DNA from: Pseudomonas chlororaphis
GTDB lineage: Bacteria; Pseudomonadota; Gammaproteobacteria; Pseudomonadales; Pseudomonadaceae
Length of the DNA stretch: 64,000 nucleotides
Direction: 5' to 3'
NCBI RefSeq assembly: GCF_003731765.1
Contig: NZ_MOAL01000004.1
Location: 1,612,001 to 1,676,000 of the forward strand
Position numbers and translations under genes: made by a program. The notes beneath the pieces were generated by a model. It was not told the origin of the DNA. It ran no database searches and saw nothing but the letters and a program-made list of their open reading frames with translations. This document shows, piece by piece, positions 27,362-35,901 of the stretch; positions within the stretch are counted from its first letter, which is position 1, and the number at the start of each line of letters is the position of its first letter.

Positions 27362-29695
27362 GTGATTATTTCCAGACCATTACCGTATTTTTGCTGCGCA
27401 GCGCTGTGGCTGGGCCTGAGCATGGGTGCCCAGGCCCGCGAGTCGGCCGAGCAGCCCCGGGCCGAGATCCGTCGCACCACCTTTGGCGTGCCCCATATCC
27501 GGGCCACGGATGAGCGCGGCCTGGGCTACGGCATCGGTTACGCCTACGCCCAGGACAACCTGTGCCTGATGGCCAACGAGGTGCTGACCGTCAACGGCGA
27601 GCGCTCCAAGTACCTGGGGGCGACCGAGCAGACCCTGGAACGGCGCTCGAACCTGGACAGCGACCTGTTTTTCACCTGGCTCAACACGCCCCAGGCGGTC
27701 GCAGGCTTCTGGCAGGCGCAAAGCCCCGAAGTGCAAGCGCTGATCACGGGCTACGTTGCCGGTTACAACCGCCAACTGGCGGAGCGCCAGGCCAGTGGCC
27801 TGCCGGCCCAGTGCGACGCGGCTTGGGTGCGGCCGATCAGCGCCGAGGACCTGGTCAAGGTCACCCGGCGATTGCTGGTGGAAGGCGGCTCCGGCCAATT
27901 CGTCGAGGCCCTGGTGGGCGCGACGCCACCGACCCTCGGCGCGCAAGCGTCGGTCAATGCCCAGGCCCTGCAACTGGCCGAGGCACGCCAACAGCGCTTT
28001 GCCCTGGACCGGGGCAGCAATGCCGTGGCCATCGGCCGCGACCGTTCCTTTAATGGCCGTGGTCTGTTGCTGGCCAACCCGCACTTCCCTTGGGTCGGCG
28101 GCATGCGCTTCTACCAGATGCACCTGACCATCCCCGGGCGCCTGGACGTGATGGGCGCCGCCTTGCCCGGCCTGCCGCTGATCAACATCGGTTTCAACCA
28201 GCACCTGGCCTGGACCCACACCGTCGACACCTCCAAGCACTTCACCCTGTATCGCCTGCAACTGGACCCCAAGGACCCGACGCGCTACTTGCTCGACGGC
28301 CAGTCGCGACCGCTGGAAAAACAGACCCTGAGCGTGCAAGTCAAAGGCGCCGACGGCCAATTGCAGACCCAGACCCGCACCCAGTACAGCTCGGTGTTCG
28401 GCCCGATCGTGCAATGGCCCGGCAAACTCGACTGGAACCAGCAGTTCGCCTACAGCCTGCGTGATGCCAACCTGGACAACGATCGCGTGCTGCAACAGTG
28501 GTACTCGATGAACCAGGCCACCAGCCTCGACGCCTTGCAGGCTTCGGTGCATCGCATCCAGGGCATTCCCTGGGTCAACACCCTGGCCGCGGACGACCAG
28601 GGCCGGACCCTGTACATGAACCAGTCGGTGGTGCCCAACGTCAGTGCCGCCAAGCTGGCTTTGTGCAGCGATCCACGGGCCGGTACCCAGCTGATCTTGC
28701 TGGACGGCTCGCGCAGCGCCTGTGCCTGGGACATCGACCCTTCGGCCGCGCAGAAAGGCATTGTCGCGGCAGACAAGCTGCCGCAACTGTCGCGCACCGA
28801 TTACCTGCAGAACTCCAACGACTCGGCCTGGATGGTCAACCCGGCGGCGCCTCTGGAGGGTTTCTCGCCGGTCATCAGCCAGCAGGACGTGCCGCTCAAG
28901 GCCCGGGCGCGATTTGCCCTGGAGCGCCTGAACCGCAACGACGCCGCGTTGGGCGTGGCGGATTTGCAGCACATGGTGATGGACGATCAGGTGTACATGG
29001 CCGGCCAGGTGATGCCTGACCTGCTGCAATTCTGTGCCGGTGATCTGGGCGCCGACGGAGCGCAACTGGCACCGTTGTGCGCCAGCCTCAAGGCCTGGGA
29101 CCGCAGCGCCAACTTGAACGCCGGGATCGGCTTCGTGCACTTCCAGAATGTCATGGCCCAACTGCAACAGAACCCGGCGGTCTGGCGCGTGGCCTTTGAT
29201 CCCAAGGACCCTCAGCACACCCCCCGTGGCTTGGCGCTGGACCGCGCCGAGGTACGCGAGGCGTTGCAGCAGGCGATGCTGGCGTCAGTGGCGGGCGTAG
29301 CCAAGGCCGGGCTTGGCGCTGAACCGGTGTGGGGCGATATCCAGGTGGTCAGCAGCGGTGGCCAGCAAACGCCGATCCACGGCGGCCCGGAAAGCCTGGG
29401 GGTGTACAACGCCATCCAGAGCGTGCCGGCGGCCGATGGCAAGCGTGAGGTGGTCAGTGGCACCAGCTATCTGCAAGTGGTCAGCTTCGACGAGCACGGG
29501 CCACGTGCCCAAGGGTTGCTGGCGTTCTCCCTGTCCAGCGATCCGCAGTCCGCGTACTCCCGCGACCAGACCGAAGCCTTTTCGCAGAAGCGCTGGAGCC
29601 TGTTGCCCTTTACCGAAGCGCAGATCAAGGCCGATCCGCAGTATCAGGTGAAGGTGATCGACGCCGCGTCGTCGGTGCTGGTCAAGCAGCCGTAA
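27362..29695 (+). CDS. pvdQ: PvdQ-type periplasmic acyl-homoserine-lactone/pyoverdine acylase
   Basis: This 777-residue Ntn-hydrolase precursor closely resembles P. aeruginosa PvdQ: signal peptide, TTFGVPHIRATDERGLGYGI in the alpha chain, then the autoproteolysis site before Ser219 in DRGSNAVAIG. The beta chain holds ANPHFPWVGGMRFYQMHL and QNSNDSAWM. The enzyme removes the fatty acyl chain from the pyoverdine precursor in the periplasm and can cleave long-chain acyl-homoserine lactones. The GTG at 27362 is chosen for its AGGAG and because it gives a proper signal peptide; the longer frame does not. Its neighbours here are a Fur-like gene and a FecR-like gene. Confidence 0.92.
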   Translation: MIISRPLPYFCCAALWLGLSMGAQARESAEQPRAEIRRTTFGVPHIRATDERGLGYGIGYAYAQDNLCLMANEVLTVNGERSKYLGATEQTLERRSNLDSDLFFTWLNTPQAVAGFWQAQSPEVQALITGYVAGYNRQLAERQASGLPAQCDAAWVRPISAEDLVKVTRRLLVEGGSGQFVEALVGATPPTLGAQASVNAQALQLAEARQQRFALDRGSNAVAIGRDRSFNGRGLLLANPHFPWVGGMRFYQMHLTIPGRLDVMGAALPGLPLINIGFNQHLAWTHTVDTSKHFTLYRLQLDPKDPTRYLLDGQSRPLEKQTLSVQVKGADGQLQTQTRTQYSSVFGPIVQWPGKLDWNQQFAYSLRDANLDNDRVLQQWYSMNQATSLDALQASVHRIQGIPWVNTLAADDQGRTLYMNQSVVPNVSAAKLALCSDPRAGTQLILLDGSRSACAWDIDPSAAQKGIVAADKLPQLSRTDYLQNSNDSAWMVNPAAPLEGFSPVISQQDVPLKARARFALERLNRNDAALGVADLQHMVMDDQVYMAGQVMPDLLQFCAGDLGADGAQLAPLCASLKAWDRSANLNAGIGFVHFQNVMAQLQQNPAVWRVAFDPKDPQHTPRGLALDRAEVREALQQAMLASVAGVAKAGLGAEPVWGDIQVVSSGGQQTPIHGGPESLGVYNAIQSVPAADGKREVVSGTSYLQVVSFDEHGPRAQGLLAFSLSSDPQSAYSRDQTEAFSQKRWSLLPFTEAQIKADPQYQVKVIDAASSVLVKQP

Positions 29696-29703
29696 GCGCA
29701 ACC

Positions 29704-29729
29704 AAGCCGGCACCCTGGGGTGCCGGCTT
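29704..29729. terminator. Hairpin between convergent pvdQ and FecR-like genes
   Basis: AAGCCGGCACC (29704-29714) and GGTGCCGGCTT (29719-29729) form a perfect 11-bp stem with a 4-base loop, nine bases past the pvdQ stop. The T-run is short, so it may act on both converging transcripts. Confidence 0.7.
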
Positions 29730-29772
29730 GTCGGTGAGGGTGCTTTATCGGGAAGGGTATTGGCCTGAAGCG

Positions 29773-29796
29773 CATCGCCGGCAAGCCGGCGTCTAC
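29773..29796. repeat. REP-like palindrome
   Basis: ATCGCCGGCAAGCCGGCGTC has the layout of the Pseudomonas REP core (ATCGCGGGCAAGCCCGCTCC): a GC stem around AA. It lies between the convergent pvdQ and FecR-like genes, the usual position of such repeats. Only a single copy was noticed. Confidence 0.5.
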
Positions 29797-29806
29797 CGAG
29801 GGGGCG

Positions 29807-30808
29807 TCAGCCTTTGGCCGGTTTCTGCGGGATGGAGTTGATCACCGGGTTGCCGTCCTTGTTGCGGGTCAGGTACACCGGCAACACCTTGGGCAGCGAG
29901 GCAATCAGGCTGCTGACATCCTGGGTGTTGTAGATCCCGCCCACCTTGATGCTGCCGGTGGCGTTGTCCGCCAACATGACCGGCGCTTGCAGGTAACGGT
30001 TGATCAGCGGCAGAGCCTCGCTCAGGGGCAGGTTGTCGAGGATCAGCTTGCCGTTGCGCCAGGCCAGGGAGCTGTCATTGCTGTAGACATCGCTGACCTG
30101 GGGCGTCTCGTCGCCGGCCTTGTAGCGGGCCTGCATGCCTGGGTCCAGGCGCCAGCCTTCACTGGGCTGTGCACGGTTGCTGTTCACCAGCACCGAACCT
30201 TCCAGCAGGGTCACGCGAACCTGGTCTTCATACATCCACACATTGAACTGGGTGCCGGTCACGGTGATCTGGCCATCGGCTGCCTTGACCACAAAGGGGT
30301 GGCTGCGGTCGTGGCTGACTTTGAAGAAGGCTTCGCCCTTGTTCAGGGTGACCCGGCGCTGATCCTTGTAGTTGCTGTAGGTCAGTTCGCTGTTGAGGTT
30401 CAATTCCACCTGGCTGCCATCGGCCAGGGTCAACTGGCGCACGCCGTTGCCGGTTTCGTAGTGTTGGTAAGAGGAGGGCACCCAGCCCAGGTGCCAGCCG
30501 CCGTATGCCAACAGGGGCAGGGCGACGGCGGCCAGGGCGGCGGCGCTGGCGTAGCGGCGCCACGCTGGCGGGGTCACGGCGCGGGGGATTTGCACCGGCA
30601 CAGCCGCTTGGGGCAGGTGGTCGGCGACCTCCCAGATTTCGCGCATCGCCTCGTATTCGAAGGCGTGCAAGGGGTTGGCATCATGCCAGTGCTGAAAGGC
30701 CAAGCGCTCGGCGGCGGTGCAATCCGGCGCGTGCAGACGCATGCACCACTCGGCCGCAGCTTCGGTGATGGCATCGTATTCGGCTTCTGAGAGGGTGTTT
30801 TCGCTCAT
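29807..30808 (-). CDS. FecR-family anti-sigma factor, possible FpvR homologue
   Basis: This 333-residue inner-membrane protein has an N-terminal DUF4880-type cytoplasmic domain (ITEAAAEWCMRLHAPDC; HWHDANPLHAFEYEAM) and one membrane helix near residues 83-105. The periplasmic FecR domain (LTLADGSQVELNLNSELTYS) and a C-terminal secretin/TonB-like module follow. Such proteins hold an ECF sigma factor until a TonB receptor signals. The ATG at 30808 has AGGAG seven bases upstream. Its position beside pvdQ recalls pvdQ-fpvR linkage in P. aeruginosa, but no fpvI-like sigma gene or receptor is in the window. Confidence 0.82.
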   Translation of the reverse strand: MSENTLSEAEYDAITEAAAEWCMRLHAPDCTAAERLAFQHWHDANPLHAFEYEAMREIWEVADHLPQAAVPVQIPRAVTPPAWRRYASAAALAAVALPLLAYGGWHLGWVPSSYQHYETGNGVRQLTLADGSQVELNLNSELTYSNYKDQRRVTLNKGEAFFKVSHDRSHPFVVKAADGQITVTGTQFNVWMYEDQVRVTLLEGSVLVNSNRAQPSEGWRLDPGMQARYKAGDETPQVSDVYSNDSSLAWRNGKLILDNLPLSEALPLINRYLQAPVMLADNATGSIKVGGIYNTQDVSSLIASLPKVLPVYLTRNKDGNPVINSIPQKPAKG

Positions 30809-30960
30809 TGACGCTCCTGATTTCGCGCATTCTACCCTTGGCGCGGAGCCTTGTAGAACAGCCGTCATGGCTATTGCCCATCAAAGTGGAACTTATTTTT
30901 TCTGTCGCGGCCCTAAAAACAGGACTTGTGTACACCAGTATCCACAAATGGAGTGAAAAA

Positions 30961-31230
30961 ATGATCAAAAAAACCCTCACCGCCGTACTCGCCTCCTGCA
31001 CCCTGTTGGGTGCTGGGGCCGCCCTCGCTGACCGTCCGGGCGCGGGCTGGATCACTATCGAAAAAGCCATCGAGACGGCCAAGAGCAAAGCCGGTTATGT
31101 AGAAGTCTACAAGGTCGAAGCGGACAACGACGGCTACTGGGAAGGTGAAGGCCGCAAGGCCGACGGCATTGTCTATGAGTTCCGCATCGACGGCGCCTCG
31201 GGCAATGTGCTGCGCGACCAGAAAGACTGA
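30961..31230 (+). CDS. PepSY-domain secreted protein
   Basis: This 89-residue protein has a signal peptide (MIKKTLTAVLASCTLLGAGA, cleavage near ALA-D) and a single PepSY domain: ITIEKAIETAKSKAGYVEVY, then VYEFRIDGASGNVL. PepSY domains are small periplasmic modules linked to protease inhibition or to two-component systems. GGAG lies nine bases before the ATG. It is divergent from the FecR-like gene across 152 bases and ends at a small hairpin. Partners are unknown. Confidence 0.85.
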   Translation: MIKKTLTAVLASCTLLGAGAALADRPGAGWITIEKAIETAKSKAGYVEVYKVEADNDGYWEGEGRKADGIVYEFRIDGASGNVLRDQKD

Positions 31231-31238
31231 TACCCCTC

Positions 31239-31264
31239 GGCACCGGCGTCCTGTCGGTGCCTTT
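31239..31264 (+). terminator. Weak terminator after the PepSY gene
   Basis: GGCACCG (31239-31245) and CGGTGCC (31255-31261) form a 7-bp stem followed by only TTT. It lies eight bases after the PepSY stop codon. Confidence 0.5.
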
Positions 31265-31438
31265 GCGCTACCTTGTGGTCGCCCATGCGGCCACAACCCC
31301 TTCGCCAGCCGGCCCCGGTTTGGCACCCTCTGTGCAGACAAACGCGACGGTTGACAGGTCGCGGGCAAAGCGTTGTTAAATCGGCGGTCGGACCTTCGTA
31401 CGCTGTTGCCCCCTCCAATAATTACTCTGGAGCTTCAG

Positions 31439-32473
31439 ATGTCTGCATCGCCTCTGGTTGAAACATCTTGTGAGCACCTGTCCCTGACGGAACTGGTGAG
31501 CCTGTTGGAAAGCATTTTCCTGCGTCACGGCACCAGCGCCACGGTGGCCCGTTGCCTGGCCGAGAACTGCGCCAGCGCCGAACGCGATGGTGCCCACAGC
31601 CACGGTGTGTTCCGTATTCCCGGTTACCTCTCGACCCTGGCCAGCGGCTGGGTCAACGGTCAGGCGCAGCCCTTGGTGGAGGACGTGGCATCGGGCTTCG
31701 TGCGGGTGGACGCCGGCAACGGCTTTGCCCAGCCGGCCCTGGCAGCGGCCCGAGCCTTGTTGGTGGACAAGGCTCGGGCGGCCGGGATTGCGGTGTTGGC
31801 AATTCGCAACTCCCATCACTTCGCTGCGCTCTGGCCCGACGTCGAACCCTTTGCCCACGAAGGCCTGGTGGCCTTGAGCGTGGTCAACAGCATGACCTGC
31901 GTGGTGCCCCACGGCGCCGACCGGCCCCTGTTCGGCACCAACCCGATCGCCTTTGCTGCACCCCGGGCCGATGGCGAGCCGATTGTCTTCGACCTGGCCA
32001 CCAGCGCCATTGCCCATGGTGATGTGCAGATTGCCGCGCGCAAGGGTGAGCGTCTGCCTTTGGGCATCGGCGTCGATAGCCTGGGCCAGCCGACCCAGGA
32101 CCCCAAGGCGATCCTCGAAGGCGGGGCCTTGCTGCCCTTTGGCGGGCACAAGGGCTCGGCGTTGTCGATGATGGTCGAGCTGCTCGCGGCGGCATTGACG
32201 GGGGGTAATTTTTCCTTTGAGTTCGACTGGTCCAATCACCCGGGGGCCAAGACGCCATGGACCGGGCAATTGCTGATCGTTATCGACCCGAGCAAGGCCG
32301 CCGGGCAGAGCTTCGCCGAGCGCAGCAAGGAACTGGTGCGGCAGATGCACAGTGTGGGGCTCAAGCGTTTGCCGGGGGATCGTCGGCATATCCAACGGTT
32401 GAAGTCGGAACGTGACGGCATTGCCATCGACGCCGCCGAATTGCGCCAGTTGCGGGAGTGGGCGGGGCTGTAG
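31439..32473 (+). CDS. dpkA: Delta1-piperideine-2-carboxylate/pyrroline-2-carboxylate reductase
   Basis: This 344-residue Ldh/MDH-II family NADPH oxidoreductase closely resembles Pseudomonas DpkA across its length, e.g. AENCASAERDGAHSHGVFRI, AIRNSHHFAALWPDVEPFA, PLFGTNPIAFAAPRA and LPFGGHKGSALSMMVELLAA. It reduces cyclic imines formed from D-lysine and D-proline/hydroxyproline, giving L-pipecolate and L-proline. The ATG at 31439 has GGAG eight bases upstream; an earlier TTG has no support. No D-amino-acid dehydrogenase is adjacent, so it appears to be a single-gene unit. Confidence 0.9.
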   Translation: MSASPLVETSCEHLSLTELVSLLESIFLRHGTSATVARCLAENCASAERDGAHSHGVFRIPGYLSTLASGWVNGQAQPLVEDVASGFVRVDAGNGFAQPALAAARALLVDKARAAGIAVLAIRNSHHFAALWPDVEPFAHEGLVALSVVNSMTCVVPHGADRPLFGTNPIAFAAPRADGEPIVFDLATSAIAHGDVQIAARKGERLPLGIGVDSLGQPTQDPKAILEGGALLPFGGHKGSALSMMVELLAAALTGGNFSFEFDWSNHPGAKTPWTGQLLIVIDPSKAAGQSFAERSKELVRQMHSVGLKRLPGDRRHIQRLKSERDGIAIDAAELRQLREWAGL

Positions 32474-32521
32474 GCGGTTTGCGGGGGGAGCTTGCAGGGA
32501 AAAAACACGATCTATCAAAGA

Positions 32522-32551
32522 AATCAGGCGCGCCGGGCGGCTCGCCTGATT
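32522..32551 (-). terminator. Terminator of the DUF883 gene
   Basis: AATCAGGCG (32522-32530) and CGCCTGATT (32543-32551) form a 9-bp stem; read on the minus strand it is followed by TCTTTG. It lies 20 bases past the DUF883 stop. Confidence 0.55.
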
Positions 32552-32570
32552 CAGTCGCGTCCAACAGGGC

Positions 32571-32891
32571 TCAGGAACGGCGCCCCAGCAACAGGCCGAC
32601 CACCAGGCCGAAGCCGGCAGAAATGGCCACGGTCTGCCACGGATGGCCACCGATGTACTGCTCGGTGGCGTCCACCACCGGCTTGCTGCGCTCACGCACA
32701 TGGGTCACCGACTCCAAGGCCTGCTTGAGCTTGATGCCGACTTGCTGGCGCAGGTTCTCGCCTTCCTCGCCCACCAGCGAGGCACTGCCCTTGAGCAGTT
32801 TTTCCGACTCTTCGATCAGCGCCTGAAGCTCGCTGAATGCCTGGTCCTTGATTTGTTCTTCGGCCGCCTGGGCGGCAGTTTTACGGGCCAT
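32571..32891 (-). CDS. DUF883/ElaB-YqjD family membrane-anchored protein
   Basis: This 106-residue protein has a long amphipathic coiled-coil region (residues 1-80, e.g. DQAFSELQALIEESEKLL). A C-terminal membrane helix follows (WQTVAISAGFGLVVGLLLG) and ends in RRS. In Escherichia coli this family (ElaB, YqjD) is induced in stationary phase and tethers ribosomes to the inner membrane. The start is preceded by AAGGAG. It is a single gene with its own terminator. Confidence 0.88.
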   Translation of the reverse strand: MARKTAAQAAEEQIKDQAFSELQALIEESEKLLKGSASLVGEEGENLRQQVGIKLKQALESVTHVRERSKPVVDATEQYIGGHPWQTVAISAGFGLVVGLLLGRRS

Positions 32892-33046
32892 TGAGTGACT
32901 CCTTGCAGGTCAGTTGTGCGATGAACAATGGAGTGGGGGCTGAGGCAAAAAGTTGCAGCTAATTTCTTCTTGCTCGTCAGGCCGAGGGGAAAACCCCAGC
33001 GCCTACAGTGTAAGATGTCGCCTATTTTACGCAGCAGGAAATTCCC

Positions 33047-33301
33047 ATGAGCTTCAATCTGGCCAACAAGCCCCTGACCGAGCGGGCTGCCATCGAAGAT
33101 GAAAAGTCCCGGTTGTTCGACCTCTGGCAGAGCAACCTGGGCAAGGCCAAAGGCGAGGCCGCGCGCCTGTTTGGCGAGCGCGGCAAGCGCAAGGGCAAGT
33201 GGGCCGAGTGGGTCCGCTCTGAACTGGACGGCATGTCCCCGCCGGAATACGCCAACATGGTGCGCAGTGAAGTCAATCGCCTGATGGCGGCGAACAAGTA
33301 A
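33047..33301 (+). CDS. Conserved hypothetical 84-residue protein
   Basis: This small soluble protein is rich in charged residues and probably all helical (TERAAIEDEKSRLFDLWQSN; EYANMVRSEVNRLMAANK). GGAA lies before the ATG and the codon use matches its neighbours, so it looks real. Its last 29 bases overlap the 3' end of the convergent LysR gene. I do not recognise a function. Confidence 0.65.
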   Translation: MSFNLANKPLTERAAIEDEKSRLFDLWQSNLGKAKGEAARLFGERGKRKGKWAEWVRSELDGMSPPEYANMVRSEVNRLMAANK

Positions 33302-34208
33302 GCGCAAAGCTTTCGATAATCGCCTCACGCACCTTCAGCACCACCGGGTCGATCTGCGCGCTGGTGCGCCAGCCCAGTTCGATGGGGTAGCGCGGCAGCT
33401 CCAGGGGGCAGGGCAGCAGCGCCAGCCCGGTCAGGCGTGCAATGCCCTCGGCGGCGTGGGCCGGAATGGTCGCCACCGCCTGGCTGCCCTTGAGCAAGTA
33501 GGGCAAGGCGGCAAAGTGCGTCGTCGAGGCGCACACCTGGCGACTCAAGCCCTTGGCCGCCAAACCTTCGTCGGTGATCCCGATAAACCCCTGTGACGAC
33601 ACCAGCACATGCTCGCGACGGATGAACTCGTCGAGGTCGATCTGCTGTTGGCCGGGCTGCAGGCTGGCCGGGTCCACCAGGCACAGGTAAGCGCCTTCCC
33701 CCAGCACCTGGCGGCTGAGCATGCGCTCGGCAAAACCGCCGGCGGTGATCGCCAGGTCAATGCTGCGCTGCAACAGCGCCTCGGCGACGATCTGGCTGTG
33801 GGTCTGGCGGAAAATCAGCCGCAACTTCGGCGCACGCCGCGCCACCGCCTCGATCAAGCGCCGGCCATAGGCAATCTCGAAATCATCCGACAAGCCCACG
33901 GCCACCGAGCGGCCCTGATAGTCGCCGGCGTTGGGGTCGACCATGGCCAGGCTTTGCCGGCATTTGTTCAGCGCGTCACTGACCACCGGCTTGAGTTGGT
34001 TGGCCTTCAAGGTCGGCGCCAGGCCGCGCCCGGTGCGCACGAACAGCGGGTCGCCATAGAGGTCGCGCAGGCGCCGCAGGGCTGCGCTCATGGCCGATTG
34101 GGTGACGCCCAGGCGCAGGGCGGCGCGGCTGGCGCTGGACTCGTCATGCAGGGCTTCGAAGGCTTTGAGCAGGTTGAGGTCGACGCTGGCGATATTCATC
34201 TGGTTCAT
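33273..34208 (-). CDS. LysR-family regulator of the nitrilase gene
   Basis: This 311-residue LysR protein has a winged helix (DLNLLKAFEALHDESSASRA; LGVTQSAMSAALRRLRDLYG) followed by a NodD/PcpR-like effector domain. The opening VDLNLLKAF and LFVRTGRGLAPT mark the NodD-like subgroup. It is divergent from the nitrilase across 84 bases and probably controls it. The start is uncertain: ATGs at 34208 and 34199 are both possible and neither has a clear ribosome site. Confidence 0.85.
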   Translation of the reverse strand: MNQMNIASVDLNLLKAFEALHDESSASRAALRLGVTQSAMSAALRRLRDLYGDPLFVRTGRGLAPTLKANQLKPVVSDALNKCRQSLAMVDPNAGDYQGRSVAVGLSDDFEIAYGRRLIEAVARRAPKLRLIFRQTHSQIVAEALLQRSIDLAITAGGFAERMLSRQVLGEGAYLCLVDPASLQPGQQQIDLDEFIRREHVLVSSQGFIGITDEGLAAKGLSRQVCASTTHFAALPYLLKGSQAVATIPAHAAEGIARLTGLALLPCPLELPRYPIELGWRTSAQIDPVVLKVREAIIESFALTCSPPSGD

Positions 34209-34292
34209 ATCATTAAGCACTGAGCTGGGGTTTATTGATGATCCCTGAGGGCCGGACAATGGGCAACACCTCAGCTTTCAAGGAGTACCCAG

Positions 34293-35213
34293 ATGCCCCA
34301 GTCCATTGTTGCCGCCCTGCAGATCGGATCCTTGCCGGGAGGCAAGGCCGAAACCCTGGAGCAGATCCTGTCCTACGAGTCGGCCATCATCGACAGCGGC
34401 GCGCAGTTGGTGGTCATGCCCGAAGCCTTGCTGGGCGGTTACCCCAAAGGCGAGGGGTTCGGCACCCAGTTGGGCTATCGGCTGGCGGAAGGCCGTGAAG
34501 CCTTTGCCCGTTACTTTGCCAATGCCATTGAGGTGCCCGGTGTTGAAACCCAAGCCCTGGCCGGCTTGTCGGCGCGCACTGGGGCCAACCTGGTGCTGGG
34601 GGTGATCGAGCGCAGCGGCAGCACCCTGTATTGCACCGCGCTGTATTTCGACCCGCAGCAGGGCCTGCTGGGCAAGCACCGCAAGTTGATGCCCACCGGT
34701 ACTGAACGCCTGATCTGGGGCCAGGGCGACGGCTCCACCTTGCCGGTGCTGGACACCCCGGTCGGCCGTCTGGGGGCGGTGATCTGCTGGGAAAACATGA
34801 TGCCTCTGCTGCGCACGGCGATGTACGCCAAGGGCGTGGAAGTCTGGTGCGCGCCCACGGTGGATGAGCGCGAGATGTGGCAAGTGAGCATGCGCCATAT
34901 CGCTCACGAGGGCCGCTGCTTTGTGGTCAGCGCCTGCCAGGTGCAGGACTCGCCCCAGGCCCTGGGCCTGGAGATCGCCAACTGGCCGGCAGAGCGGCCG
35001 TTGATCGCCGGTGGCAGCGTGATTGTCGGGCCCATGGGGGATGTACTGGCCGGGCCGCTGGTGGGGCGCGCCGGCTTGATCAGCGCGAGCATCGACACCG
35101 ACGACCTGGTGCGCGCCCGTTATGACTACGACGTGGTCGGCCACTATGCGCGCCCTGATGTGTTTGAACTCAGCGTCGATCAGCGGGCCAAGCCCGGGGT
35201 GCGTTTTACCTGA
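34293..35213 (+). CDS. Nitrilase (carbon-nitrogen hydrolase)
   Basis: This 306-residue enzyme has the Glu-Lys-Cys triad of the superfamily: Glu44 in MPEALLGGYPKG, Lys131 in GKHRKLMPTGTER and Cys165 in VICWENMMP. The KHRKLMPT and CWENxMP motifs are those of true nitrilases, which hydrolyse nitriles to acids and ammonia, rather than amidases. AAGGAG precedes the ATG. The divergent LysR gene suggests substrate induction. Length is slightly short for plant or fungal nitrilases but normal for bacterial ones. Confidence 0.9.
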   Translation: MPQSIVAALQIGSLPGGKAETLEQILSYESAIIDSGAQLVVMPEALLGGYPKGEGFGTQLGYRLAEGREAFARYFANAIEVPGVETQALAGLSARTGANLVLGVIERSGSTLYCTALYFDPQQGLLGKHRKLMPTGTERLIWGQGDGSTLPVLDTPVGRLGAVICWENMMPLLRTAMYAKGVEVWCAPTVDEREMWQVSMRHIAHEGRCFVVSACQVQDSPQALGLEIANWPAERPLIAGGSVIVGPMGDVLAGPLVGRAGLISASIDTDDLVRARYDYDVVGHYARPDVFELSVDQRAKPGVRFT

Positions 35214-35754
35214 GGCGCAACCATTCTTCGCGGGTGATTTCCCAGATGTCCACGGGGAAGGACCCGCTGACGAATTGCCCCTCTTCGGAACGGATCAAAC
35301 GCATCCCGCTGCGTTCCGACAGGCGCCGCGAGGCCAGGTTCGGCGCCGCCTTGGGCACCCGCAGCAGTGGCCGCTGCAACACCTCGAACCAGTACTTGGT
35401 CACCGCTGCGCTGGCTTCCCCCATGTAACCCTGGCCCTGCCAGGCCGGCGCCAGCCAGAAGCCACGATGGTTGTCGGTCTGGTCCATCAGGCTGACGCTG
35501 CCGATCACCTGCTGCGGTGCGCTGCTCAGGCGCAGGGTCCAGTGCCATTCCTCACCCCGGGCCATGGCCGGCAAGGCGATGTCGCGCAAGTAGCTCAGGG
35601 CGCCATCGTCCGGGTACGGCCAGGGCACCTGGGCGTTGAGGTAGCGCACCACCTCCCATTGCGCAAACAGCGGCTGGATCGCCGGAGCGTCGGCCAGTTC
35701 CAGGGGCTGCAGGATCAGGCGTGGGGTCAGCAGGGTGGGGATTTTCGGAGTCAT
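35206..35754 (-). CDS. GNAT-family N-acetyltransferase (RimJ/RimL-like)
   Basis: This 182-residue protein has the RimJ/RimL pattern: LLTPRLILQPLELADAPAI at the N-terminus, a middle IGSVSLMDQ strand, and GFWLAPAWQGQGYMGEASAA for the acetyl-CoA loop (Q/RxxGxG/A form). SERSGMRLIRSEEGQFV lies near the end. Substrates may be ribosomal proteins, free amines or antibiotics; none can be chosen. The ATG at 35754 was chosen because the family begins at the TPRL motif. It converges with the nitrilase gene, overlapping by 8 bases. Confidence 0.85.
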   Translation of the reverse strand: MTPKIPTLLTPRLILQPLELADAPAIQPLFAQWEVVRYLNAQVPWPYPDDGALSYLRDIALPAMARGEEWHWTLRLSSAPQQVIGSVSLMDQTDNHRGFWLAPAWQGQGYMGEASAAVTKYWFEVLQRPLLRVPKAAPNLASRRLSERSGMRLIRSEEGQFVSGSFPVDIWEITREEWLRLR

Positions 35755-35901
35755 GGTCCGGCGTCGTCCTGACAAAATATACCCGGCCATCTTCTGCGCA
35801 GGGCCGGGCTTGAATCAAGCCGTCGATAGATTTGACGCGCCTCGGGCGCTGCCGTTGAATAGCGCCCTCGGTTCACCCCTGGCCACTGTTGAGAAACGCC
35901 T

